From: Promethearchaeota archaeon
Lineage (GTDB): Archaea > Asgardarchaeota > Lokiarchaeia > Sigynarchaeales > SOKP01
Assembly: GCA_019894875.1 (NCBI GenBank)
Contig: JAGXNR010000016.1
Coordinates: 1-45,179, forward strand
Direction of reading: 5' to 3'
DNA length: 45,179 bases
The notes beneath the pieces were generated by a model. It was not told the DNA's origin and made no database searches. It was given only the letters and a program-made list of their open reading frames with translations. Made by a program: the position numbers and the translations under genes. Below, one piece after another: positions 17,477 to 25,553 of the stretch; position 1 is the stretch's first letter; each line of letters starts with the position of its first letter.

Positions 17477-18283
17477 ATGACTAAAAACAATCAAGAAAAA
17501 GTGGTAAAAGAACTTAATAAAAACAAACTATTAAGACTTGAAACACCACGAATAGCTCCTCTCGACGAAATTGATTATGTAAACGGATTAGTGTTATCCC
17601 GGCGCGCTACAAATCGAGTAAATTATGATGAAGAAGCTAATGGTGAGTCCAATTGGAATGATCCCGTTCTTTCGCTCGTAAAAGAAATGAAAGGAAGCAT
17701 AAGTTTTTATCTTAACCCTATATCTAATTACCTTGAGCTAGAAGAAAAAGGTTTAGATATTAATTAAATTAACATCAAGAATTTCGAAGAACCAATAAAA
17801 GATTTTATAAGCAAAAGGGGAACTATCTTTAATCTAAGGGCTACATTAATGGGGCATAAGGATTTATTTTTGAGATGGGGATTATTTGCTAACCAAGTTT
17901 TTGTTCATTCAGACATTCCACCACGAGAGAAAGAAATAATTATTCTTAGAGCCGCTTGGCTTTGCAAATCAGAATACGAATGGGAACATCATTTATTCGG
18001 AGGAAAAAGAGCGGGACTTACTGATGTTGATATCAGGCGTATAAAAGAAGGTTCAGGTGCTGAAGGCTGGGAGCCATTTGAAGCAGCGTTGGTACGAGCT
18101 GTAGAGGAACTATATATTGATAATTTTATTAAAGATTTGACTTGGGAAATTCTAGCCGAACGATTTGAGCCAAACCAACTTATTGAGATTATCTTCATAG
18201 TTGGTTATTATAGTTTGTTAGCCTCAGTGCTCAACACCCTTGGTGTCCAATTAGAAAATATGTATAAAAATCTCCCAAAATAA
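17477..18283 (+). pseudogene. second CMD-family copy interrupted by one in-frame TAA
   Basis: This copy matches the gene at 16584 in length and sequence (RLETPRIAPLDEIDYV; IPPREKEIIILRAAWL; YEWEHH). After GLDIN at 17764 the frame meets a TAA (17765-17767), then continues in the same frame as INIKNFEEPIKDF to the natural stop. In the intact copy the aligned residue is Ser in DIESI, so one base change (TCA to TAA) explains it. No other lesion is visible. A GTG at 17468 could also start it, but the ATG at 17477 fits the copy. It is either a recent nonsense mutation, or a sequencing or assembly error, or two separately translated halves (an ATG at 17849 exists). Confidence 0.8.
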
Positions 18284-18366
18284 ATCATTACTATAAGAAT
18301 GATAAAATAAATAGGGTTTCCTGAGCTAAAATAAACTGAATTTACTCAAAAAATTTGTTTCAAAAT

Positions 18367-18379
18367 AAAATAAAAAAAA
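18367..18379 (-). terminator. oligo-T terminator after the crotonase ending the second molybdoenzyme run
   Basis: On the minus strand, a run of eight T plus flanking T lies about 17 bases after the stop at 18396. Confidence 0.35.
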
Positions 18380-18395
18380 TATTGAGTTGTAGGAG

Positions 18396-19229
18396 TTATT
18401 TGCCTTGAAATTTAGGTGCTCTTTTTTCATTAAAAGCTCTGACACCCTCCATTGAATCCTGGGAGGTAGAATTCAAAGCATAGCCCCAATATTCAAACTG
18501 TAAACCCACATTCAATGGTACTTGAGTTCCATACTGAATACATTTTTTAATGACATATAATGAATTCGTTGCGGCATTTCCTAGCCAGGATGCTTTTTCC
18601 TGAACAAACTCTTCAAACTTGTCATCATCGACTAAAAACGAGATAAATCCCCATTCGTTCATTTGCTCAGCAGTAAAATGTTCCCCAAAGTATGCCATTC
18701 TATTGACTCTCATCTTTCCTAGATGCCTAATCATGCGTTGAGTTCCCCCATTACCTGGAAAAATTCCTCGTTTAATTTCAGGGAATCCAAATTGTGATCT
18801 CTTTGAAGCAATCACAAGATCACATACTAATACTAATTCTAATCCACCACCTAATGCGAATCCATCAACAGCAGCAATTATAGGTTTTGGAAAGGCCTCG
18901 ATTAAGTCATAGTATCTATGTCTTAAATACATCGCATGTCCTCGATGTCTAAGATTGCTAAAATCGAGAGTTGGACCTCGATCTCCTCTAGAAGAGAGAT
19001 CAGCACCCGCAGAAAACGAAGGTTTCTTAGTAAACTCTTTTGTTCCTCTTATGACAACGCATCTAACACTCGTGTCTACTTCCACAGATTCTAATGCTTT
19101 AGAAATTTCGTAAAGCGTCTGATTTTGAAGAGCATTCAATTTATCCGGTCGAATTATGGATATGACCGCATAATTTCCTTCTTCAACTTTTTCAATTTTT
19201 ACATGTTCAAACTTTATTGGTTCAGTCAT
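18396..19229 (-). CDS. enoyl-CoA hydratase/isomerase family protein (277 aa)
   Basis: This is a crotonase-fold protein. AVDGFALGGGLEL forms the oxyanion-hole helix, and FPEIKRGIFPGNGGTQRM keeps the first catalytic Glu. The second Glu position reads VNRMAYFG, so it is replaced. An insertion around RGDRGPTLDF lengthens the active-site loop. I choose the ATG at 19229 (MTEPIKF) because the open frame upstream is a Phe/Ile-rich, low-complexity translation of intergenic DNA, and an AAAAAGGTTA leader precedes this ATG. It is last in a run of molybdoenzyme, ferredoxin, esterase and crotonase genes. Confidence 0.87.
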   Translation of the reverse strand: MTEPIKFEHVKIEKVEEGNYAVISIIRPDKLNALQNQTLYEISKALESVEVDTSVRCVVIRGTKEFTKKPSFSAGADLSSRGDRGPTLDFSNLRHRGHAMYLRHRYYDLIEAFPKPIIAAVDGFALGGGLELVLVCDLVIASKRSQFGFPEIKRGIFPGNGGTQRMIRHLGKMRVNRMAYFGEHFTAEQMNEWGFISFLVDDDKFEEFVQEKASWLGNAATNSLYVIKKCIQYGTQVPLNVGLQFEYWGYALNSTSQDSMEGVRAFNEKRAPKFQGK

Positions 19230-19357
19230 AATTTCTAACCTTTTTATTTCATATGATTCTAAATTATTAAGTGCATTAATTAAAGAACTATTATGAAAAA
19301 AAGTTTCTAAAAAGAAAATAAAAAAGAAGAATTTACTTCTAAATATTTGAGATATAA

Positions 19358-20866
19358 CTAAATAATACCATCCCACGTTGCCCTTTCATTTCCATAAGGA
19401 TCTGTTTCGACTGTGACCTCTTTATCAAAGAGTATTGTAGCTCTATTTTTTTTATCATAAGGTGGTAATTCTGGGATATTCTTATGATTTGGGTTACCTG
19501 AACGAGCAAATGCAATCCACGCATCCATCATTTGTTCTGATAACCTCTGAGTTTCTTCAGTTCTACCCGGAACAATACCTATATCTCTATTTCCAAGAAG
19601 TCCAAATACAAAAGAAAGTTCAAGAGCATGCATAGCTCCATATTTCCCTCCATCCAAAGGACTCTGCCAAGTGAAAAGATACATATAAATGTTCTTTTGA
19701 TATTTAGATTGTTCTTCAGCAAGACGAATAGAAGGTATTCTAAACGTAAAATCTGATAATATTGCATCCGCGATATTTCTTGGGGTTTTTCTTAATTCTC
19801 GATACGTATCAATTATCTCCTTAGCTTTACTTTCTTTCTGCTTTGTAAATCTCATAAATGCATTTACTGTTCGATTTAATCCTTCCTCTGTAAGCTCGAA
19901 AGCCTTCGGTGTCCACATCAAAAATAATTTGTTTTCATCCAAGTTAGACCCGATAAATACATCGATATCTTTTGCAAAACCCTTAGATATGGCTTCTAGT
20001 GGGTGATCTGGTAAAGTCTTTTTATCTACCACCGGACCCACTCTTAGTCCGCCTGCTCGGAATTCTGTCATGTCCATCTGTGGTACAATAAATTTTTCAG
20101 CAGGAACTTTCCTTAATGCTTCTATATCTCCTTTTTCAACTCCAAATTTTTGAATTAATTCTTCATAGACCTTAATCGCAGCGTCAGGATTATAACCAAA
20201 TTTGTTTGCAGCTCCAGATTGAGGGATAGCTCTATGAAACAATCCCTTAGCCGAAGGAAAAGCAAGTAAGCTAGAAACCGCCATACCACCCGCAGATTCC
20301 CCAAAAATAGTGACATTATTAGGATCTCCTCCAAATTTTGAGATATTATCTCTTACCCATTCAAGTGCTGCAACCATGTCAAGTAATCCGGCATTAGCAG
20401 TCGTATCAGGCATATCTGGCATATACAAAAAACCAAAATATCCTAGCCGATAATTTATACTAACAACAACCACATCACCCCTAAGGACTAACCGAGATCC
20501 ATCTAGAGATGCCCCATTTCCAGTTATAAATCCCCCACCATGTATCCAAAACATAACTGGACGTTTATCATCTTTATAATTTTGAGTCCAGATATTCAAG
20601 GTGAGGCAGTCGGATTCACTTTGAGGCATTGGTTCGGCAAACATATTTTCGAGATTTGAGGGTGGTTGAATTGAAACTGGACTATATTTTGTTGCATCAC
20701 GAACTCCACTCCATGGTTCAAAAGGAGCAGGAGGTTTAAATCGCAGTTCTCCCACAGGTGGTGCTGCATAAGGGATCCCTTTAAATTTTATAACTCCCCT
20801 TCTAATATATCCACGTATTTTACCATGGGTCGTTTCTACTATAACATCTTCTTCCATAATATCCAC
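19358..20866 (-). CDS. type-B carboxylesterase (502 aa)
   Basis: This alpha/beta hydrolase of the cholinesterase/carboxylesterase B family cleaves carboxylic esters. The nucleophile Ser191 lies in FGESAGG, the oxyanion hole in IHGGGF, an acidic residue in the NLDENKLF segment, and the likely His in AMHALELSFVFG. The length (about 500) is normal. There is no signal peptide, so it should act inside the cell. The GTG start lies three bases after the ferredoxin subunit stop, implying one transcript with the molybdoenzyme; an ATG nine bases later is equally possible. Such esterases are unusual inside a molybdoenzyme operon and suggest an ester, or an ester-forming product, in the pathway. Confidence 0.92.
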   Translation of the reverse strand: MDIMEEDVIVETTHGKIRGYIRRGVIKFKGIPYAAPPVGELRFKPPAPFEPWSGVRDATKYSPVSIQPPSNLENMFAEPMPQSESDCLTLNIWTQNYKDDKRPVMFWIHGGGFITGNGASLDGSRLVLRGDVVVVSINYRLGYFGFLYMPDMPDTTANAGLLDMVAALEWVRDNISKFGGDPNNVTIFGESAGGMAVSSLLAFPSAKGLFHRAIPQSGAANKFGYNPDAAIKVYEELIQKFGVEKGDIEALRKVPAEKFIVPQMDMTEFRAGGLRVGPVVDKKTLPDHPLEAISKGFAKDIDVFIGSNLDENKLFLMWTPKAFELTEEGLNRTVNAFMRFTKQKESKAKEIIDTYRELRKTPRNIADAILSDFTFRIPSIRLAEEQSKYQKNIYMYLFTWQSPLDGGKYGAMHALELSFVFGLLGNRDIGIVPGRTEETQRLSEQMMDAWIAFARSGNPNHKNIPELPPYDKKNRATILFDKEVTVETDPYGNERATWDGII

Positions 20867-20869
20867 TTT

Positions 20870-21436
20870 TTATTTATTTTTTACTTTTGATTTAAAATTT
20901 ATTGAAGGTTTAAATTTGTTATTATTTTTGAAACCTATTGCACTTGCATTGGTTCCATATTTTTGTTGTAACTGTTCAACTGGTCCAACATCTAGAGCAT
21001 ACATCGGACAAGCTTCAACACAAACTGTTTGCTTTCCTTGCTCTAACCTTTCTACACAAAGATCGCATTTCCTCATTTTAGCATTAGTTATTGCGTTAAA
21101 TTGGGGTGAATCCCAAGGGCACACTTTCAAACATTTAGCCCCGCATTCGTTTTTTCCTAGACAAGTATCTTGGTTTACTATTACAATTCCGTCGGATTCT
21201 CGTTTTGAGATAGCGCTTGTAGGACAAGCCTTGATACAGGGAGGATCAGCACAATGGTTACACGCAAGAGCTAAATATGCTAGAAATAAATTCGGAAACT
21301 TACCTTCTTCTATAGTAATTATACGCATCCAATTTTCAGGCCCAGCATCGATATCATTCCAATCTTTGCATGCAACAGAGCAAGTATAGCATCCAGTACA
21401 TCGCGTTTGATCAAAATAAAATCCCAATTGCTTCAT
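20870..21436 (-). CDS. four-cluster 4Fe-4S subunit of the second molybdoenzyme (188 aa)
   Basis: This is a DmsB-like electron-transfer subunit with CTGCYTCSVAC, CNHCADPPCIKAC, CLGKNECGAKCLKVC and CDLC...CVEAC. The third group has the wider DmsB/NrfC-type spacing, unlike the ferredoxin at 4491. Its start overlaps the catalytic gene's stop by four bases. It has no membrane segment. The C-terminal 30 residues are Lys/Asn-rich and look disordered. Confidence 0.92.
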   Translation of the reverse strand: MKQLGFYFDQTRCTGCYTCSVACKDWNDIDAGPENWMRIITIEEGKFPNLFLAYLALACNHCADPPCIKACPTSAISKRESDGIVIVNQDTCLGKNECGAKCLKVCPWDSPQFNAITNAKMRKCDLCVERLEQGKQTVCVEACPMYALDVGPVEQLQQKYGTNASAIGFKNNNKFKPSINFKSKVKNK

Positions 21437-23730
21437 GCTAATCCCTCCGTTTCTTTTTTGGAAAATAGTTCTACTTGGACTAGAGCACTATTCATAGGAA
21501 AAGCACCTCCCGGTGAGCGCGTATCTTTTGTTAAGACATTTCCACATCCACCAAGATCAACACCCTCTTCATTTGGGTTATACCATGCTCCTTGATACAC
21601 AACAACTACTCCGGGGATAATTCGTTCTGTCACCTTAGCAGGGATCCGAACTCGTCCTCTATCATTATACACATCAATCAAATCACCATTTTTAATGTCT
21701 CTTGATTCTGCATCAGAAGGGTTAATCCATACTGCATGAGGCTCAACTTCTTCTAACCATGGAATCATACTCAAACTTGAATGAGTTCTCCTTTTATTAT
21801 GAGGAGTAAGAAGCTGTAAAGGATACTTTTTTGCTAAAGGAGAGTCATAATGCTCTTCATGGCTTAAATATTTAGGAATTGGGGGCATATCAGGGACATC
21901 TAATTCTGCTATATGCTCACAATATATCTCAATTTTCCCAGATAGTGTAGGAAATGAATTATTCTCTAGATCTTCTATTTGTTCTTTAAAAGCAACAAAT
22001 GGTTCCTCCACTTTAACTTTATAAAAACCATCCTTTTTCATTTGATCATAACTTTTAATATCCTTACGAGGTGAAGTAAATATTCGTAAGATTTGATCTT
22101 CTGATAGGTTTAATAAACCAGCTTCTATTCCTAATTTTAAAGAAAGCTCTTTGCATATTTCCGGATCTGATTTTGATTCATATAATGAATCAATGACCTT
22201 GTTCAAATAAATATAGTATGGAGAACCGAGCCAGGGAACTGCAATATCATTACGTTCCATAAAAGTATTAACTGGTAATAAAATATCAGCAAATTTAGCA
22301 GTAGGTGTCATAAATTGCTCATGAATTACAATGAATTCAAGAGATTTGAGAGCTTTTATACCTTTATTCACATTACTATATTGGTTCAAACGATTTTCTG
22401 CTGCTATATATGCCATTTTCAAATCTGCAGGAAATCCACCTTTGCGACCTTGTAAAATAGCATCGTAATATTGATTAAAGTGGATTCGGGTACTCGCTGG
22501 GTTTGTCCCTCCTCTTAATTTATAAAGGCTGTCATTACGGGGAGGTGCTTTCCAATCAACAGGATTCCCTCGAGGGGTTTGTTTCTTTGATGTTTCTTTT
22601 TTCTCTTCCGGTTTAATAGGATCTGAACTCTTTTTCCGACCAGATGATACCGTTTCACGACTGTAATATGCTCGCATAAAACCAGAAGCATATCCACCAT
22701 TAATACCAATATTTCCGGTAATAATGCAAAGTACATTAGCTGCTCTTGAATATTGTTCTCCCCTTGCAGTCCGTGCGGGCCCCCATCCTGCCATGAGTGC
22801 TGCTGGTTTTGCGGACGCATATTCCCGTGCTAAACTTATTATTGTTTCTGCCGGTACTTTAGTAATTTCTTCTGCCCATTGTGGAGTTTTGGGTAACTCA
22901 TCCTCTTCACCCAAAATATACGTTTTATACTTATCAAATCCAACAGTATATTTATCAATGAAATTTTGATCTTGAAGGTTTTCAGTGATAATTACATATG
23001 CCATAGCTATTAACATAGCGGTATCGGTACCTGGTCTAATAGGTATCCACTGATCTGCTATGATTGCTGCTGAATCAGTAAAAATCGGATCAATATTTAT
23101 GATCTTGATTCCTTTTTCTCTTGCTTTAGTCAACATTAAAGGTGTTCCTGGGTCCCATACTGTATTAGCGGGATTCCAGCCCCACATAATAATAAGTTTG
23201 GAATTGAGTAAATCCTCACGAGCGTTTCCAGTCGTCATGGTTCCATAGGTTGCCATAGATGCAAAAAGAGCACCTTCATAAGAAGCTGCGCCCCACATCC
23301 GAGTATATCCTCCAAATTGGTTAAGCATTAATCCTACAGGCGTCACACCATGGAGCATACCCTGATTTCCGGCACCAGGGACGAATAAAATAGAAGAATT
23401 GCCATATTTTTCTTTAATTTCTTTCATTTTATTTGCTACGATATCTAATGCCTCATCCCATGATATCCTTTCAAATTTACCCTCACCTCGTTCTCCTATA
23501 CGACGCATGGGATATTTTAACCTATCTGGATGATAAACTTTTTGTCGGTATGCTCTTCCGCGTAAACATGCTCGTAGTTGAGGTTCTTCACCATTATCTG
23601 TTTCAAAACGTATTATTTTACCGTCTTTCACGTGAGCTTTAAGTGTACAGCGACCCCCGCAATCATGGCAGCAACCAGTGTTAATTATTTTAATATCGCT
23701 ATCTTTTGTTTCGATATTATTTTCACTCAT
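21433..23730 (-). CDS. DMSO-reductase-family molybdopterin oxidoreductase, second copy (765 aa)
   Basis: This is a catalytic Mo/W-bis-pyranopterin subunit. The Fe-S ligands are Cys21, Cys24, Cys28 and Cys55 (CHDCGGRC, then ACLRGRA). RISWDEA follows at 88-94. The metal-ligand region reads MWGAASYEGA, with Ser150 aligned to Asp146 of the enzyme at 2233, which suggests a DMSO/TMAO-reductase-like Ser ligand. A charged Lys/Glu-rich insertion lies near residues 360-390. There is no Tat signal, so it should be cytoplasmic. It heads an operon with its Fe-S subunit (4-base overlap), a carboxylesterase and a crotonase. The substrate is unknown; hydroxylation or dehydroxylation of a hydrophobic compound is one option. 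Confidence 0.92.
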   Translation of the reverse strand: MSENNIETKDSDIKIINTGCCHDCGGRCTLKAHVKDGKIIRFETDNGEEPQLRACLRGRAYRQKVYHPDRLKYPMRRIGERGEGKFERISWDEALDIVANKMKEIKEKYGNSSILFVPGAGNQGMLHGVTPVGLMLNQFGGYTRMWGAASYEGALFASMATYGTMTTGNAREDLLNSKLIIMWGWNPANTVWDPGTPLMLTKAREKGIKIINIDPIFTDSAAIIADQWIPIRPGTDTAMLIAMAYVIITENLQDQNFIDKYTVGFDKYKTYILGEEDELPKTPQWAEEITKVPAETIISLAREYASAKPAALMAGWGPARTARGEQYSRAANVLCIITGNIGINGGYASGFMRAYYSRETVSSGRKKSSDPIKPEEKKETSKKQTPRGNPVDWKAPPRNDSLYKLRGGTNPASTRIHFNQYYDAILQGRKGGFPADLKMAYIAAENRLNQYSNVNKGIKALKSLEFIVIHEQFMTPTAKFADILLPVNTFMERNDIAVPWLGSPYYIYLNKVIDSLYESKSDPEICKELSLKLGIEAGLLNLSEDQILRIFTSPRKDIKSYDQMKKDGFYKVKVEEPFVAFKEQIEDLENNSFPTLSGKIEIYCEHIAELDVPDMPPIPKYLSHEEHYDSPLAKKYPLQLLTPHNKRRTHSSLSMIPWLEEVEPHAVWINPSDAESRDIKNGDLIDVYNDRGRVRIPAKVTERIIPGVVVVYQGAWYNPNEEGVDLGGCGNVLTKDTRSPGGAFPMNSALVQVELFSKKETEGLA

Positions 23731-23839
23731 AATCTTTATTCATTCTCAAGAAATTATTAATTACACAAAAATTTGATATCATTTTAATGTTTATCGAGAA
23801 ATTCTATAATTAAAAATTGAAGAACTATAATCAATAACT

Positions 23840-24829
23840 TCAATACTGGTGTTCTTTATCAACCTGATTTATAGGAGGTTTTCCCTCAGCTATATTCCTG
23901 ATATTTTCAGTGATGATCTTAAGTGGGTTTTCAGAGAACCTAGTAAAATCGCCAAATCCGATATTGTGGGGTGTTGTAATTACATTGGGTAACTCCCAAA
24001 AAGGATACCTCGATGGTTTATCAAGCTCAGGTTTCCATTTGGGATCCCACCAGTGCGGAATCCACCATACATCCAGAGCAGCTCCTGCTAATCTGTTTTC
24101 TTTAAGAGCGAAATATAAAGGCTTTTCTTCAATTATTGCCGCCCTTGCGATGTTAATCAGATAAGCCGATGGTTTCATTAATCGTATTTCGCGCTCTCCG
24201 ATCAAACCTCGAGTTGCGGGAGTAAGTGGTATGATTACAACAATAAAATCAGATTCGGAGAGGACATAATCGAGATCTTCAGGACCACCTAAAAATTCCA
24301 GTTTCATCTCACTTTGTAAATCTTCTGATTTGCGCCTTTTTAGAGCTAATATTTTCATTTCGAAAGCTTGTAATCGTTTTGCGATTTCGATACCAATATG
24401 TCCCAGGCCAATTATACCTACTTTTTTCCCCCGCAATTCGGTAGCTCGATGACGATCAATATTGGGGAATAATTTGTTCCGTTGAACAACACGTCTTGCT
24501 AATGCAAGAAGTAAGCTTATTGCTCCTTCAGCCAGAGGTACGGGATTCGCTCCCGATGTGTTTGCTACAAAAACATCATCATCAATTACATCAAACGGTA
24601 GAGCATCCACACCAGCACCAGTTTTTTGAATCAGCTTTAGTTTTTTAGCCCCCTTCACGACAGAGGCCGATAAACGGGTACATACGATAATCTCAACATC
24701 TCGAGCGAGTTCTACTAGCTCCTCTTCAGTTCCCTTTTCGGGGATGATTAACTCAACATTATCGGGTAATAGATCCTTTTGTTTTGCTATCCAATCTGCT
24801 AAATAGGATCGTACAACTAATACTTTCAT
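23840..24829 (-). CDS. D-isomer-specific 2-hydroxyacid dehydrogenase (329 aa)
   Basis: This NAD-dependent dehydrogenase belongs to the phosphoglycerate/glycerate dehydrogenase superfamily. The nucleotide motif GKKVGIIGLGHIG, the Arg of NIARAAIIEE, AALDVWW and the catalytic His of TPHNIGFGDF are all visible. It lacks the ACT domain of SerA, so it is a short form. It probably interconverts a 2-hydroxy acid and 2-keto acid. It stands alone on the minus strand, 110 bases below the start of the molybdoenzyme operon, and its place in the acyl pathway is unclear. Confidence 0.88.
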   Translation of the reverse strand: MKVLVVRSYLADWIAKQKDLLPDNVELIIPEKGTEEELVELARDVEIIVCTRLSASVVKGAKKLKLIQKTGAGVDALPFDVIDDDVFVANTSGANPVPLAEGAISLLLALARRVVQRNKLFPNIDRHRATELRGKKVGIIGLGHIGIEIAKRLQAFEMKILALKRRKSEDLQSEMKLEFLGGPEDLDYVLSESDFIVVIIPLTPATRGLIGEREIRLMKPSAYLINIARAAIIEEKPLYFALKENRLAGAALDVWWIPHWWDPKWKPELDKPSRYPFWELPNVITTPHNIGFGDFTRFSENPLKIITENIRNIAEGKPPINQVDKEHQY

Positions 24830-24845
24830 GATTTAATATAATATT

Positions 24846-25079
24846 TTAGTTTTTTTTCCCTATTAAATAGATTAGTCCTTCCGGAAGTTGCTCTCTCCAC
24901 GCAATATATTCGTGACCACCTGGATATTCTTCGTAATAATGCTCATATCCTTTTTCTTCGAGCATTTTATGAAATCGATACACAGAAGGCATAGTTCGAG
25001 TTTCAAGATTTCCCACGTTAACATAAAACTTTAATGGCAGTCTTTTACTTTTATTAAATTGACTAATTAATTTAGAGTT
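24846..25079 (-). pseudogene. C-terminal fragment of an esterase
   Basis: A minus-strand frame of 77 residues ends at a TAA at 24846-24848. It reads like the tail of an enterochelin-esterase/esterase-D-type alpha/beta hydrolase: PLKFYVNVGNLET, then YRFHKMLEEKG, then EYPGGHEYIAWREQLPEGL, with the catalytic His in GGHEY. No start codon or N-terminal domain is present. Its 5' end runs directly into the 5' end of another fragment on the plus strand. Confidence 0.6.
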
Positions 25080-25308
25080 TGTGAATGATAAGATACCTAT
25101 TTATGCGATTCCAATTTTCCTACGTGTTAAAAAAGAATTTGCAACCACCGCAACAGATAAAATTCAGAAAGTTAAATTAAAGCAAGAAGGATATAATGTG
25201 AATGAAATTGAAGAACCAATCTATATTCTACTCCCAAGGTCATCTAAGTATGTTCCATTGACGAAAGAAATCTATGAGGGGGTAATAGCTGGAAAGTATC
25301 GATATTAA
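25078..25308 (+). pseudogene. C-terminal fragment of an acyl-CoA ligase
   Basis: This plus-strand frame of 76 residues, starting FVNDKIPIYAIPIFLRV and ending GVIAGKYRY, matches only the last 75 residues of the FATP-like ligases at 25554 and 29660. The AMP-binding domain is absent. A GTG at 25081 opens the frame, but no functional protein of this size is known from the family. It abuts the esterase fragment head to head, so a deletion or recombination removed both upstream parts. Confidence 0.7.
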
Positions 25309-25328
25309 TGTTTATCTTTTTTCCCAAA

Positions 25329-25500
25329 TTATTGTTTTGCCATTTCTTCGTTAAACCTATTTTGGTTATCCACTGGTGTTGGAGTATAATTTGCTAACTC
25401 GATCTTTACATTTTTTATCTTACCCTTAAATTCTTCAAATCCACTTAATTTTTTAACCTTATCTTAAAGTGAATAGCAAGGGGAAAGGTGATTTCACCAT
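25329..25500 (-). pseudogene. possible frameshifted gene tail
   Basis: On the minus strand, a frame reading NGEITFPLAIHFK is followed, one base out of frame, by DKVKKLSGFEEFKGKI and on to EEMAKQ and a TAA at 25329-25331. Together they resemble one protein tail broken by a frameshift near 25463. I do not recognise the family. This and its neighbours fill the 24830-25553 gap with remnants. Confidence 0.3.
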
Positions 25501-25524
25501 TTTAGTATAATAAAAGATAAGATC

Positions 25525-25534
25525 TTTTATAAAA
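25525..25534 (+). promoter_or_regulatory. TATA box of the first FATP-like ligase
   Basis: TTTTATAAAA is centred about 25 bases before the ATG at 25554, the spacing expected for transcription starting at or next to the start codon. No ribosome site is seen in between, so a leaderless message is likely. Confidence 0.55.
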
Positions 25535-25553
25535 CTAAACATAAGAGTTATTT

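Noticed and set aside
17765..17767. Recoding of the in-frame TAA (selenocysteine or pyrrolysine style)
   Set aside because: Known archaeal recoding uses TGA or TAG, not TAA, and no downstream structure was seen. A nonsense change or a sequence error is simpler.
19230..19376. 49-residue N-terminal extension of the crotonase at 18396
   Set aside because: The extra residues are Phe/Ile-rich translation of AT-rich intergenic DNA. The ATG at 19229 has a leader like neighbouring genes and fits crotonase length.
2233..23730. Selenocysteine ligand in the molybdoenzymes
   Set aside because: No in-frame TGA occurs in either full gene, and Asp146 or Ser150 occupy the aligned ligand region.
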